Below are positions 24,325 to 30,849 of a stretch of 42,501 nucleotides of DNA, piece after piece (within the stretch, counting starts at the first letter, position 1; every line of letters starts with the position of its first letter). This DNA is from Halobacteriales archaeon QS_4_70_19 (lineage in GTDB: Archaea > Halobacteriota > Halobacteria > Halobacteriales > Haloarculaceae): the NCBI GenBank assembly GCA_003020985.1, contig PXRM01000025.1, positions 93,190 through 135,690 of the forward strand, written 5' to 3'. A model generated the notes under the pieces. That model was not told the DNA's origin. It worked only from the letters and a program-made list of their open reading frames with translations, and did no database searches. Both the position numbers and the translations under genes were made by a program.

Positions 24325-24456
24325 TGGTAGAGTATCGCTGGGTGTGTTCGTATTGGGGCGTGGGTAACTTGAGGCTGTTGAGCGCGTCCGCGCGCTGACG
24401 GGCGGTTCCGGCAGAGGATGCCGCGTCCTCGACGCCGGCTGCCCCCCGGGGGACGC

Positions 24457-25356
24457 TCACCAGAACTTGAGGTTGTTCTTGACGGCCTCGCGTTTCAGCT
24501 CCTGGATGTGCTCGGTGAGCGGGATGTCCTTCGGGCAGACCTCCGTGCAGGAGAACTGGGTCTGGCACCGCCAGACGCCGTGCTCCTGCTCGATGATCTC
24601 CAGCCGCTCCTGTTTCTTGCCCTCGCCCTCGCGCTCGTCCATCGCGAACCGGTAGGCCTTGTTGATGGCCGCGGGGCCGAGGTACTCGTTGTCCCCGGCG
24701 GCGATGTTGCAGGATGACATGCAGGCGCCACACCAGATGCAGCGCGTGGACATCTTGATCTTCTCCCGGTTCTCGCGGGCCTGGCGCTGCTCCTCGTCCG
24801 GCGCCGGGAGGTCGTCCGGGTCGAAGAACGGCTCGACCGCGTTCATCTGGTCATAGAAGTGCTCCATGTCCACGACGAGGTCCTTGACGACCTCCTGATG
24901 GGGGAGCGGCTCGACGCGGACGGTGCCGGGGACGCGGGCGTCGTCCTCGTCGCCGAGGTCGACGATCTGGGTCTTGCAACCCAGGTGCTGGGTGCCGTTG
25001 ACGAACAGCGCGTCCGACCCACAGACCGCCTGCCGGCAGGAGTGCCGGAAGGTCAGCGAGGAGTCGTAGTGGTCCCGGGCGTACATCAGGGCGTCCAGCA
25101 CGGTCATCCCCTTCGTGAACGGGACGGGGAAGGTGTCGAAGCGCGGCTTCTCCTTCTCCGGGATGTCCGGGTCGTAGCGGAAAACCTTGAGGTCGAAGAC
25201 GGTGTCGGCCTTCTCTAGGTCCGTCTCCGCGCGTTCGCGCATCCGGTCCCGGGCCTCCCGGCGCTCGGCCTTCTCGGCCAGTCGTCGCTGCTGGTGTTCG
25301 GACTGGTCCTCCGCCGGGTCCTCCGTCTGCTCCTGTTCGGTGACTTGCGTGCTCAT
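24457..25356 (-). CDS. sdhB: Succinate dehydrogenase iron-sulfur subunit
   Basis: A 299-residue electron-transfer subunit linking the flavin of SdhA to the membrane quinone site. The 2Fe-2S ligands are Cys107, Cys112, Asp115 and Cys127 (SCRQAVCGSD then LGC). CIWCGACMSSC and the later CQTQFSCTEVCPK supply the 4Fe-4S and 3Fe-4S clusters. It has an N-terminal extension of about 50 residues, charged and probably helical, which I recall as a haloarchaeal trait. The ATG at 25356 shares one base with the stop of sdhD (TAATG), so coupling is likely. Confidence 0.97.
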   Translation of the reverse strand: MSTQVTEQEQTEDPAEDQSEHQQRRLAEKAERREARDRMRERAETDLEKADTVFDLKVFRYDPDIPEKEKPRFDTFPVPFTKGMTVLDALMYARDHYDSSLTFRHSCRQAVCGSDALFVNGTQHLGCKTQIVDLGDEDDARVPGTVRVEPLPHQEVVKDLVVDMEHFYDQMNAVEPFFDPDDLPAPDEEQRQARENREKIKMSTRCIWCGACMSSCNIAAGDNEYLGPAAINKAYRFAMDEREGEGKKQERLEIIEQEHGVWRCQTQFSCTEVCPKDIPLTEHIQELKREAVKNNLKFW

Positions 25357-25736
25357 TATGCTGCGGGTCCGATGATGATGCCGGCCATCGCCATCGCGAC
25401 GCGGATGCCCTGCGCGATCAGCAGGACGCTCGCGAGGATCAGGCCGTACTTGACGACGGTCTTCGGGGTGCCGTCAAGCCCCTGGTTGACGAGTGCGTTG
25501 TAGACGCCGTTGACGCCGTGGAAGGTGGCGGTCACGAGGAACGCCACCATCGTCAGGAAGTAGCCCGGTTGCTGCATCCGCAGGTGGGTCTGCATGAACG
25601 TCACGTCCGCCGCGTGGTTGACGAAGTGCAGCAGCATGAAGTGGAACGCCAGGACCACGACGAGGAACGCCGCCGTGAGTCGCTGGAGGAACCACCGCGA
25701 CCCCTTGGGGTCGAACGAGGAGTAGTAGTCCGCCAT
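25356..25736 (-). CDS. sdhD: Succinate dehydrogenase membrane anchor subunit
   Basis: A 126-residue membrane subunit with three helices, around 17-38, 57-76 and 92-115. RWFLQRLTAAFLVVVLAFHFMLLHFVNH carries conserved-looking His residues that may ligate haem b or line the quinone pocket. GVNGVYNALVNQGL is typical of the second loop. ATG 25736 (MADYYSSFDPKGSRW) is chosen because the longer frame runs back into sdhC; the spacing to the sdhC stop is then one base. Assignment to D rather than C follows the haloarchaeal gene order. Confidence 0.9.
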   Translation of the reverse strand: MADYYSSFDPKGSRWFLQRLTAAFLVVVLAFHFMLLHFVNHAADVTFMQTHLRMQQPGYFLTMVAFLVTATFHGVNGVYNALVNQGLDGTPKTVVKYGLILASVLLIAQGIRVAMAMAGIIIGPAA

Positions 25737-25737
25737 G

Positions 25738-26130
25738 TCATATCGCCCCCGCGAGGAAGGTCGGGACGCTCGCCACCACGATGGCACCCGTGAGGACGAG
25801 CGACGCGTAGAAGCTCCTGTCCTGTGCCTCCAGCCCCACGCCGAGGTCGACGAACAGCAGCCGCAGCCCGTTGAGGATGTGGAACACCGCGACCGCGAGC
25901 AGGCCGACCTCGAGGAACCGGACCACCAGCAGGCTCTCCAGCCCGGAGATGGTGTTCGTGTAGGCTGCTTCACCGATGGTGGCGGTGCTCAGCACGGCGA
26001 TATGCGTGAACAGGTAGCCGATGAGCACCCACCCGGTGAACTTGTGGAAGATCCAGGCCCACATGCCGGCGGAGAACTCCCGCCAGCGCCCGAAGTCCTC
26101 CACGAGGCCCCGGTCGTACGATTGACTCAT
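25738..26130 (-). CDS. sdhC: Succinate dehydrogenase cytochrome b556 subunit
   Basis: A 130-residue haem-binding membrane subunit. It starts with [20 protein letters not shown], followed by [21 protein letters not shown] (first helix with the HKFTGW motif and the His of THI). [16 protein letters not shown] then contains the second conserved His and the Arg near the quinone site. There are three helices. ATG 26130 is preferred over longer readings because the added N-terminus is basic and not family-like, and a TATA-like element lies 26-34 bases upstream. It is the first gene of sdhCDBA. Confidence 0.93.
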   Translation of the reverse strand: MSQSYDRGLVEDFGRWREFSAGMWAWIFHKFTGWVLIGYLFTHIAVLSTATIGEAAYTNTISGLESLLVVRFLEVGLLAVAVFHILNGLRLLFVDLGVGLEAQDRSFYASLVLTGAIVVASVPTFLAGAI

Positions 26131-26155
26131 TGCAGAAAATCGTGCGAACCCGTCG

Positions 26156-26164
26156 CGTATAGAA
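26156..26164 (-). promoter_or_regulatory. Promoter of the sdhCDBA operon with flanking inverted repeat
   Basis: The minus strand reads TTCTATACG, centred 30 bases upstream of the sdhC ATG. It is flanked by CGTGCG (26141-26146) and CGCACG (26175-26180), a six-base inverted repeat around the TATA box that could be an operator. The short arms make this tentative. Confidence 0.45.
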
Positions 26165-26305
26165 GTTGTCTTTGCGCACGGGCGCTGCCGCCGAGATTCG
26201 TCAGAGACGCCCATCGGTGATTGTGCCGATGGCCGTGCCGCGAAGGGCTAGAGGGCCACGGCGCGCCGGCGGAGCACGGGGGGTGCGAGGGGCTGGACGG
26301 CCGGG

Positions 26306-26977
26306 TCAGCCGACCAGCGCGGCGACGATCTCCCGGGCGGCCGCGACCTCGTCCTGGTGGATCGTGTGTCCCATCCCCTCGTAGAGGCGCATGTCCACGT
26401 CGGCGTTCATCGACGCGAAGACGTCGCGGGTCGCCACCACCCGCTCCTCGGGGATGTGCGGGTCGACGTCCGAGCAGCCGAGGAAGACGGGCGTCCCGTC
26501 CAGGTCGCCCTCGTACTCGTCGTCCAGCTCCTCGCCGATGAGGCCGCCGCTGAACGCGACGACGCCGCCGTACCGGCGCGGGTTCCGCGCGACGTACTCG
26601 CTCGCGAGGCAGGCACCCTGCGAGAACCCGCCCAGGACGACCCGCTCGTGGGGGATACCGGCGTCAACGGCCCGCCCGACTGCATCGTCGAGTGCGCGCA
26701 GCCCCGAGGAGCGACCGGGTTCGTTGGCCTCGACGGGCGCGAGGAAGGAGTTCGGGTACCACTCGTTGCGCGCGGCCTGCGGCGCGAGGGAGGCGACGCC
26801 GTCGACGGCGAACTCGTCGGCCATCCCGAGGATGCCGCGCGCGGTGGCGCCCCGCCCGTGGGCGAGGACGACCGCCGCCTCCGCCTCGTCGAGGGTGGCA
26901 CCGGCCGCGACCGTCTGCTGACCCTGGTGCGGGCCGACGACATCACCCTCGTCGCCGTCCGTCCGACCGTCGCTCAT
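26306..26977 (-). CDS. Alpha/beta hydrolase, phospholipase/carboxylesterase family
   Basis: A 223-residue serine hydrolase of the carboxylesterase/lysophospholipase (Abhydrolase_2) family. The catalytic triad is Ser119 in GGFSQGACLA, Asp172 in SDVDPHIPEERV and His204 in GMGHTIHQDE. AVVLAHGRGATARGIL holds the oxyanion-hole region, and the APQAARNEWYPNSFLAP stretch is typical. The first 25 residues are acidic and variable. ATG 26977 has a TATA-like element 28 bases upstream. It is transcribed divergently from the HxlR regulator gene, which may control it; similar haloarchaeal pairs of dioxygenase or esterase and HxlR genes are involved in aromatic compound handling, but no dioxygenase is present here. 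Confidence 0.9.
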   Translation of the reverse strand: MSDGRTDGDEGDVVGPHQGQQTVAAGATLDEAEAAVVLAHGRGATARGILGMADEFAVDGVASLAPQAARNEWYPNSFLAPVEANEPGRSSGLRALDDAVGRAVDAGIPHERVVLGGFSQGACLASEYVARNPRRYGGVVAFSGGLIGEELDDEYEGDLDGTPVFLGCSDVDPHIPEERVVATRDVFASMNADVDMRLYEGMGHTIHQDEVAAAREIVAALVG

Positions 26978-27001
26978 CGTCGTCCCTCCGTCGGCGGGCT
27001 C

Positions 27002-27009
27002 TGTAGTAT
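27002..27009 (-). promoter_or_regulatory. TATA-like box of the carboxylesterase gene
   Basis: The minus strand reads GATACTAC, centred about 28 bases upstream of ATG 26977. It lies in the 103-base divergent region shared with the HxlR gene. Confidence 0.4.
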
Positions 27010-27013
27010 CACC

Positions 27014-27078
27014 ATGTCACCTGAGTCGATCCCGAACTTACTTATAGGTTCGCTGACAACGGTTACGGTAGGTGACAT
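27014..27078. promoter_or_regulatory. Inverted repeat in the HxlR divergent promoter (possible operator)
   Basis: ATGTCACCT (27014-27022) and AGGTGACAT (27070-27078) are perfect nine-base arms 47 bases apart. They bracket the HxlR TATA box: the left arm is near the carboxylesterase promoter and the right arm is at the HxlR start. Such a placement fits autoregulation and control of the divergent gene, but binding is inferred only from position. Confidence 0.35.
27039..27047 (+). promoter_or_regulatory. TATA box of the HxlR-LOG operon
   Basis: TACTTATAG is centred 28-29 bases upstream of the in-frame GTG 27072 and 38 upstream of ATG 27081. Transcription would therefore start at about 27071, so the message is leaderless from the GTG or has a leader of about 10 bases. 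Confidence 0.5.
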
Positions 27079-27080
27079 CG

Positions 27081-27467
27081 ATGTCTTCCGGTGCAGACAA
27101 CCCCGACGCGGAGACGGACCTGTCCGACGACGGCCCCTGTGCCGTCGTGGACTCGCTCGAACAGATCGGCTCGCAGTGGCGACTCATCGTCCTCCACGAC
27201 CTGCAGGACGGCGAGAAACGGTTCAACGAGCTGAAACGATCCACGAACGCCTCCTCGCGGACGCTCTCCCGGGTCCTCGACGACCTCCAGGAGATGGGGT
27301 TCGTCGACCGCCGCATGGAAGAGGACGCCCCGGTCGCGACCTACTACTCGCTGACCCGGAAGGGGACGTCGCTGTGTCCGGTCTTCGACGAGATCGAGCG
27401 CTGGGCCGACGAGTGGCTCCAGACACCGGCCGGTGAAACCGAGGTCGCGGCCGAGTCCGCCGACTGA
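27081..27467 (+). CDS. HxlR-family winged-helix transcriptional regulator
   Basis: A 128-residue DNA-binding protein. The HxlR core is CAVVDSLEQIGSQWRLIVLHDLQDGEKRFNELKR (residues about 20-53) with the helix-turn-helix ASSRTLSRVLDDLQEMGFVDRR and the wing VATYYSLTRKG. Cys20 at the start of the core, common in redox-sensing HxlR/HypR members, is present (PCAVVDSL). The start is ATG 27081; GTG 27072, three codons earlier, fits the promoter distance equally well. It is followed three bases after its stop by the LOG-family gene, so the two form an operon. It is divergent from the carboxylesterase. Confidence 0.92.
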   Translation: MSSGADNPDAETDLSDDGPCAVVDSLEQIGSQWRLIVLHDLQDGEKRFNELKRSTNASSRTLSRVLDDLQEMGFVDRRMEEDAPVATYYSLTRKGTSLCPVFDEIERWADEWLQTPAGETEVAAESAD

Positions 27468-27470
27468 GCC

Positions 27471-28049
27471 GTGGACCGCATCTGCGTCTACTGCGGTTCC
27501 AGCCCCGGCCACGACCCCGCCTACCGCAGGGCCGCGCGGGCGATGGGCGAGGCACTACTCGCTCGCGACCTCGGCCTGGTTTACGGCGGCGCCAGCGTCG
27601 GCCTGATGGGTACCATCGCCGACACGGTCGTCGAGGGGGGCAGCGAGGCGATCGGCGTCATCCCGGCGGCGCTGGAGGACCGCGAGGTCGCCCACGAGGG
27701 GCTCACCGACCTCCAGGTCGTCGGCTCGATGCACGAACGGAAACAGCGGATGGTCGACCTCGCGGACGGCTTCGTCGCGCTCCCCGGCGGGCTGGGGACG
27801 CTGGAGGAGCTCCTGGAGGTGCTGACCTGGGCGCAGCTCGGCATCCACGAGAAGCCGTGTGGCGTCCTCAACGTCGCGGGGTTCTACGACGGGCTCGTCG
27901 ACCATCTGGACGGCGCCACGGAGGCGGGCTTCGTCTCGCCCGCGCATCGCGAGCTGGCACGCGTCGAGACCGACCCCGGCGCGCTGCTGGACGCCTTCGA
28001 GACGTACGAGCCACCGACCGAGCCGAAGGTCGGACCGGAGGACACGTAG
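27471..28049 (+). CDS. LOG-family protein (TIGR00730-type Rossmann fold)
   Basis: A 192-residue protein of the LOG/YgdH family, whose members release free bases from nucleoside 5'-monophosphates (cytokinin phosphoribohydrolase in plants). The motif MHERKQRM (87-94) and PGGLGTLEE (105-113) are the two diagnostic parts. The N-terminal ICVYCGSSPGHDPAYRRAA and LVYGGASVGLMG form the nucleotide-binding region. The start is GTG 27471, three bases after the HxlR stop. Its physiological substrate in archaea is unknown; nucleotide clean-up is a fair inference. It ends just before a long inverted repeat. Confidence 0.92.
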   Translation: MDRICVYCGSSPGHDPAYRRAARAMGEALLARDLGLVYGGASVGLMGTIADTVVEGGSEAIGVIPAALEDREVAHEGLTDLQVVGSMHERKQRMVDLADGFVALPGGLGTLEELLEVLTWAQLGIHEKPCGVLNVAGFYDGLVDHLDGATEAGFVSPAHRELARVETDPGALLDAFETYEPPTEPKVGPEDT

Positions 28050-28070
28050 CCGGTCCGACGGGGTCGGTTC

Positions 28071-28152
28071 ATACGGATTACGCTACCTGTTTCCCACGAC
28101 GACCGCCCGAGTGCGGACGGCCAATGTGGAAACGACGTAGCGTAACCCGTAT
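28071..28152. terminator. Long inverted repeat between convergent genes
   Basis: ATACGGATTACGCTAC (28071-28086) pairs with GTAGCGTAACCCGTAT (28137-28152), 16 bases with a single mismatch, around a 50-base spacer. Partial similarity continues inward (TTTCCCA and TGTGGAAA). It spans nearly all of the gap between two convergent genes, so it may end transcription in both directions; its length and symmetry also resemble a small mobile repeat (MITE-like). The last base overlaps the stop of the BKACE gene. Confidence 0.5.
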
Positions 28153-28994
28153 CAGCAGTTCAGTATCTCGCGTGCCTCGACGGGCGTCGCGGGTTCGCGG
28201 CCGAGCGTCCGTGCGACGTCCGCTACCCGTTCCACCAGCTGCGCGTTGCTCGCGGCGAGCTCGCCGCGCTCGTAGTAGACGTTGTCCTCCAGGCCGACCC
28301 GGACGTGGCCGCCGAGGACCGTCCCGAGCGTCGCGAACGGGAGCTGGTGCGGCCCGAACCCGAGCGTGTTGAACGTCGCGCCCTCGGGCAGGTTGTCGAC
28401 GAGGTGCAGGAGGTTCCGCGGCCGCGCCGGGGTCAGGGTGCCGCCGCCGAAGACGAGCGTCGTGTGGTACGGCTCGGCGAGGTCGCGCCGCTCTAAGAGT
28501 CCGTGGACCTCGTTGACGTGGCCGTCGTTGAACGCCTCCAGCTCCGGCTTGATGCCGCGCTCGGCCATCTCGTCGTACAGCGCGTCGACCATTGCGCGCG
28601 GGTTCTCGCTCGTCAGGTGTCGGTAGCGGTTCAGCGGCCCCATGTCGAGGCTCGCCATCTCGGGCGCCGGGTCGGTCCGCAGTGGCTTGCGTCGCTCCGA
28701 GAGCGGGGCCCCCGTCCCGCCGGTGGAGTGCTGGACCACGAGGTCGGTCGTCTCCCGGACGGCGTCGGTCAGTTCCTGGAACCGCTCCGTCGAGAACGCC
28801 CGCTCCCCGTTCGGCTTCCGGGCGTGCAGGTGCGCGACGCTTGCGCCCGCCTCCGCGGCGTCCGCGGCGGCGGCCGCGACCTCGGCCGGCGTCTCCGGCA
28901 GGTTCGGGTTCGCCTCCTTCCCGTGGACGCCGCCCGTCAGCGCGACGGTGACGACGACGGGTTCGCCGGCGAGGTAGTCGTCGTACCCGGACAT
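28152..28994 (-). CDS. BKACE family beta-keto acid cleavage enzyme
   Basis: A 280-residue enzyme of the DUF849/BKACE family, which joins a beta-keto acid with acetyl-CoA to give a CoA ester and acetoacetate (Kce in lysine fermentation). The TIM-barrel start is VVVTVALTGGVHGKEANPNL. The zinc ligands His55 and His57 lie in VAHLHARKPNG, the distal Glu is in VRVGLEDNVYYERGELA, and QHSTGGTG and LEAFNDGHVN are typical. ATG 28994 shares one base with the stop of the small Cys protein upstream (TGATG), so the two are coupled. The keto acid substrate is unknown. Confidence 0.92.
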   Translation of the reverse strand: MSGYDDYLAGEPVVVTVALTGGVHGKEANPNLPETPAEVAAAAADAAEAGASVAHLHARKPNGERAFSTERFQELTDAVRETTDLVVQHSTGGTGAPLSERRKPLRTDPAPEMASLDMGPLNRYRHLTSENPRAMVDALYDEMAERGIKPELEAFNDGHVNEVHGLLERRDLAEPYHTTLVFGGGTLTPARPRNLLHLVDNLPEGATFNTLGFGPHQLPFATLGTVLGGHVRVGLEDNVYYERGELAASNAQLVERVADVARTLGREPATPVEAREILNC

Positions 28995-29224
28995 CAGTCG
29001 GCCTCCTCGCTGCTCGGTCCGGTGGCGTCGTCCGCGCTCTCGCCCGCTTCGAGTCCCTCGGCCTCCCGGTAGAACTCGCAGTCGCTCGTGTGTGAGAGGT
29101 CGTACCGGTCGTTGCAGACGTCCGCCCGCATCGGCTGGACGAACTCGTCGACGGCGGCGCAGTAGGCCCGCTCCGTGGGGGTACCCTCGATGCCCTCGCG
29201 GTACTCCAGGTAGGGACAGGTCAC
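28994..29224 (-). CDS. Small four-cysteine haloarchaeal protein
   Basis: A 76-residue protein: MTCPYLEYREGIEGTPTERA, then YCAAVDEFVQPMRADVCNDR and YDLSHTSDCEFYREAEGLEA, with an acidic tail. Four cysteines (Cys3, Cys22, Cys37, Cys49) suggest a metal or Fe-S site. I recall close relatives across haloarchaea with the same spacing but no known function. It overlaps the BKACE start by one base, so the two are translated together. The reading is supported by the strict cysteine pattern. Confidence 0.8.
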   Translation of the reverse strand: MTCPYLEYREGIEGTPTERAYCAAVDEFVQPMRADVCNDRYDLSHTSDCEFYREAEGLEAGESADDATGPSSEEAD

Positions 29225-29396
29225 GCGGGGACTTCTCGCGGGACCCGGTTAACCGTTCGCGGGCACCGGTGTCCGCTGGTGACGCGCGTGTCGGCCGCGG
29301 TTCGTGGTCGGGTCCCTTTCCCGATGTGGCCGACGTCCCGAAGAATAGTCGGCTGATTTCCACCGAACGGGGCGGATTATCGACAGAGAACCGACG

Positions 29397-29927
29397 TTAC
29401 TCGGAAACTTCGTCGGATGGCGTCCCGGCGTGCGACCCCAGCGTCTCCGTCTCGGCGTCCAGCCGCGCCAGGTTGTCCGCGATGGCGAGTCGCGCCGTCT
29501 CGCCCACGCCCGGGCGGAACCCGACGGCGATGACCCCCTCGTACGAGTGGGATTCGAGTTGCGAGCGGGCCTCGAAGTGGCGGCCGTAGCCCGCCGACCC
29601 CCAGTCCACGTCGCTGTCGAAGACCTTCTCGCGGAAGCCTGTGCCGTAGTTCGCGCGGGCCTTGGTGTCCAGCACGTCGAGCCGCTGTGCCGCCGCCGAC
29701 CCGTCGCGCCGGAGCGCCAGCAGCAGGTCGGTCACGGGGTACGAGGGGTCGGCCTCCAGGGCCGGCGCGTAGGCCCCCGGCACGCGCTCCAGCGTCCCGT
29801 CCCCGTCGAGCGCGTAGGCCAGCAGCCGCGGCACGCCGTCCTCGTGGAGGTGGACGACGTGGGACGGGTCGAGGCCGCCGCCGAGCGCCGGCCGCTCGCC
29901 GAGGTGGATGACCGCCGTGAGCGCCAT
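29397..29927 (-). CDS. Hypothetical protein, 176 residues
   Basis: A soluble protein not assigned to a family. It has an N-terminal beta-rich half (LTAVIHLGERPALGGGLDPS, VPRLLAYALDGDGTLERVPG) and a helical half with VTDLLLALRRDGSAAAQRLD and ARSQLESHSYEGVIAVGFRP. The pattern of charged and hydrophobic residues is protein-like, with no low-complexity tail beyond the acidic last ten residues. ATG 29927 is taken as the start because upstream sequence in frame is Arg/Pro-rich and not protein-like. It lies divergent from the DUF3179 lipoprotein gene with a 114-base gap. Function unknown. Confidence 0.6.
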   Translation of the reverse strand: MALTAVIHLGERPALGGGLDPSHVVHLHEDGVPRLLAYALDGDGTLERVPGAYAPALEADPSYPVTDLLLALRRDGSAAAQRLDVLDTKARANYGTGFREKVFDSDVDWGSAGYGRHFEARSQLESHSYEGVIAVGFRPGVGETARLAIADNLARLDAETETLGSHAGTPSDEVSE

Positions 29928-30041
29928 GGCCGGGTGGACGGTCGCCGTCGGCTTCAACGGTCGGGCGTCGTCGGACGGCGGCTGTGCGCGTTCCGCACCA
30001 GCACGGTCGTCGCTTTCGTCGTCGCGCGCCGACGGGCAGTC

Positions 30042-30818
30042 ATGGACCACGGACGCCGGGCGTTCCTGCAGGCGGCCGCGGCCGCCGGGCTGACGGGGCT
30101 CGCCGGCTGTGGCTCGCTCGGCTACAGGGGTTCGGACGAGGACGGGCGGACCGACGTCCGTGACGGTGGGTCCGGTGCGACTACCCGGGAGCCGCTCCCG
30201 GGCGAGACTGCGCTCCCGGTCCCGCGGTCGGCGCTCCGGCGGGCCGCCGAGCGCGACGGTATCCCGGCCATCACGGACCCGGCGTTCGGCCCGGACTGGG
30301 CCGGCATCAGCTACGGGCGGTCCGACGGCGAGACGTACACACCACGCCTGTCGGGTGACGACCTCGTGGTGGGCATCACCGACGCCGCCGGCGAGCGGGC
30401 GCGGGCCTACCCGCTTTCGCTGCTCCGGTGGCACGAGGCGGTGAACGACCGCTACGAACCGCGACCGGGGGCCGGTGGGACCGACGGCGAGCCGGTCGCC
30501 TACGCCCGCGACTACGTCACCGGGAGCGAGGTCATCAACGACGGCGTCGGCGGCGTCCCGGTCGTGGTCGCGGCGACCCGGACGGGGACGTTCGCTTACG
30601 ACCGGCGGGTCGGGGGCCGGACGCTCCGGTTCGAGGCGCCCGCGACGGAGGCCGGCGACGTGCTGGTCGCCGACGGCTCCCGGTGGGCCATCCCGACGGG
30701 ACGCGCGCTCGACGGCCCCCACGCGGGGACACGACTCCGGGCGGTCCCGGAGGCCAGCGAGTTGTACTGGTTCGCGTGGGCGTCGTTCCACCCGGGGACG
30801 CGCGTCTGGCGGCCGTGA
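30042..30818 (+). CDS. DUF3179-domain Tat lipoprotein
   Basis: A 258-residue exported protein. The signal has twin arginine (DHGRRAFLQ), a hydrophobic Ala-rich core and a lipobox with Cys23 (GLAGCGS), so it is probably anchored on the outer face. The mature part shows DUF3179 marks: IPAITDPAFGPDWAG, VVGITDAAGERARAYPLSLL, RWHEAVND, and EVINDGVGGVPVVVAATRTG followed by FAYDRRVGGRTLRFE. In usual DUF3179 proteins VPVLVTYCPLCGS carries a Cys pair; here those residues are Ala-Ala-Thr-Arg-Thr-Gly, so the presumed redox or metal site is missing. ATG 30042 begins the signal. Confidence 0.8.
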   Translation: MDHGRRAFLQAAAAAGLTGLAGCGSLGYRGSDEDGRTDVRDGGSGATTREPLPGETALPVPRSALRRAAERDGIPAITDPAFGPDWAGISYGRSDGETYTPRLSGDDLVVGITDAAGERARAYPLSLLRWHEAVNDRYEPRPGAGGTDGEPVAYARDYVTGSEVINDGVGGVPVVVAATRTGTFAYDRRVGGRTLRFEAPATEAGDVLVADGSRWAIPTGRALDGPHAGTRLRAVPEASELYWFAWASFHPGTRVWRP

Positions 30819-30849
30819 GAACCCGCTCCCGCCGGCGACTCCGGGACGC

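Noticed and set aside
22309..24330. 673-residue plus-strand open frame opposite sdhA
   Set aside because: Antisense frames stay open by chance at this GC content; the translation is Val/Arg/Asp-rich without domains, while sdhA on the other strand is unmistakable.
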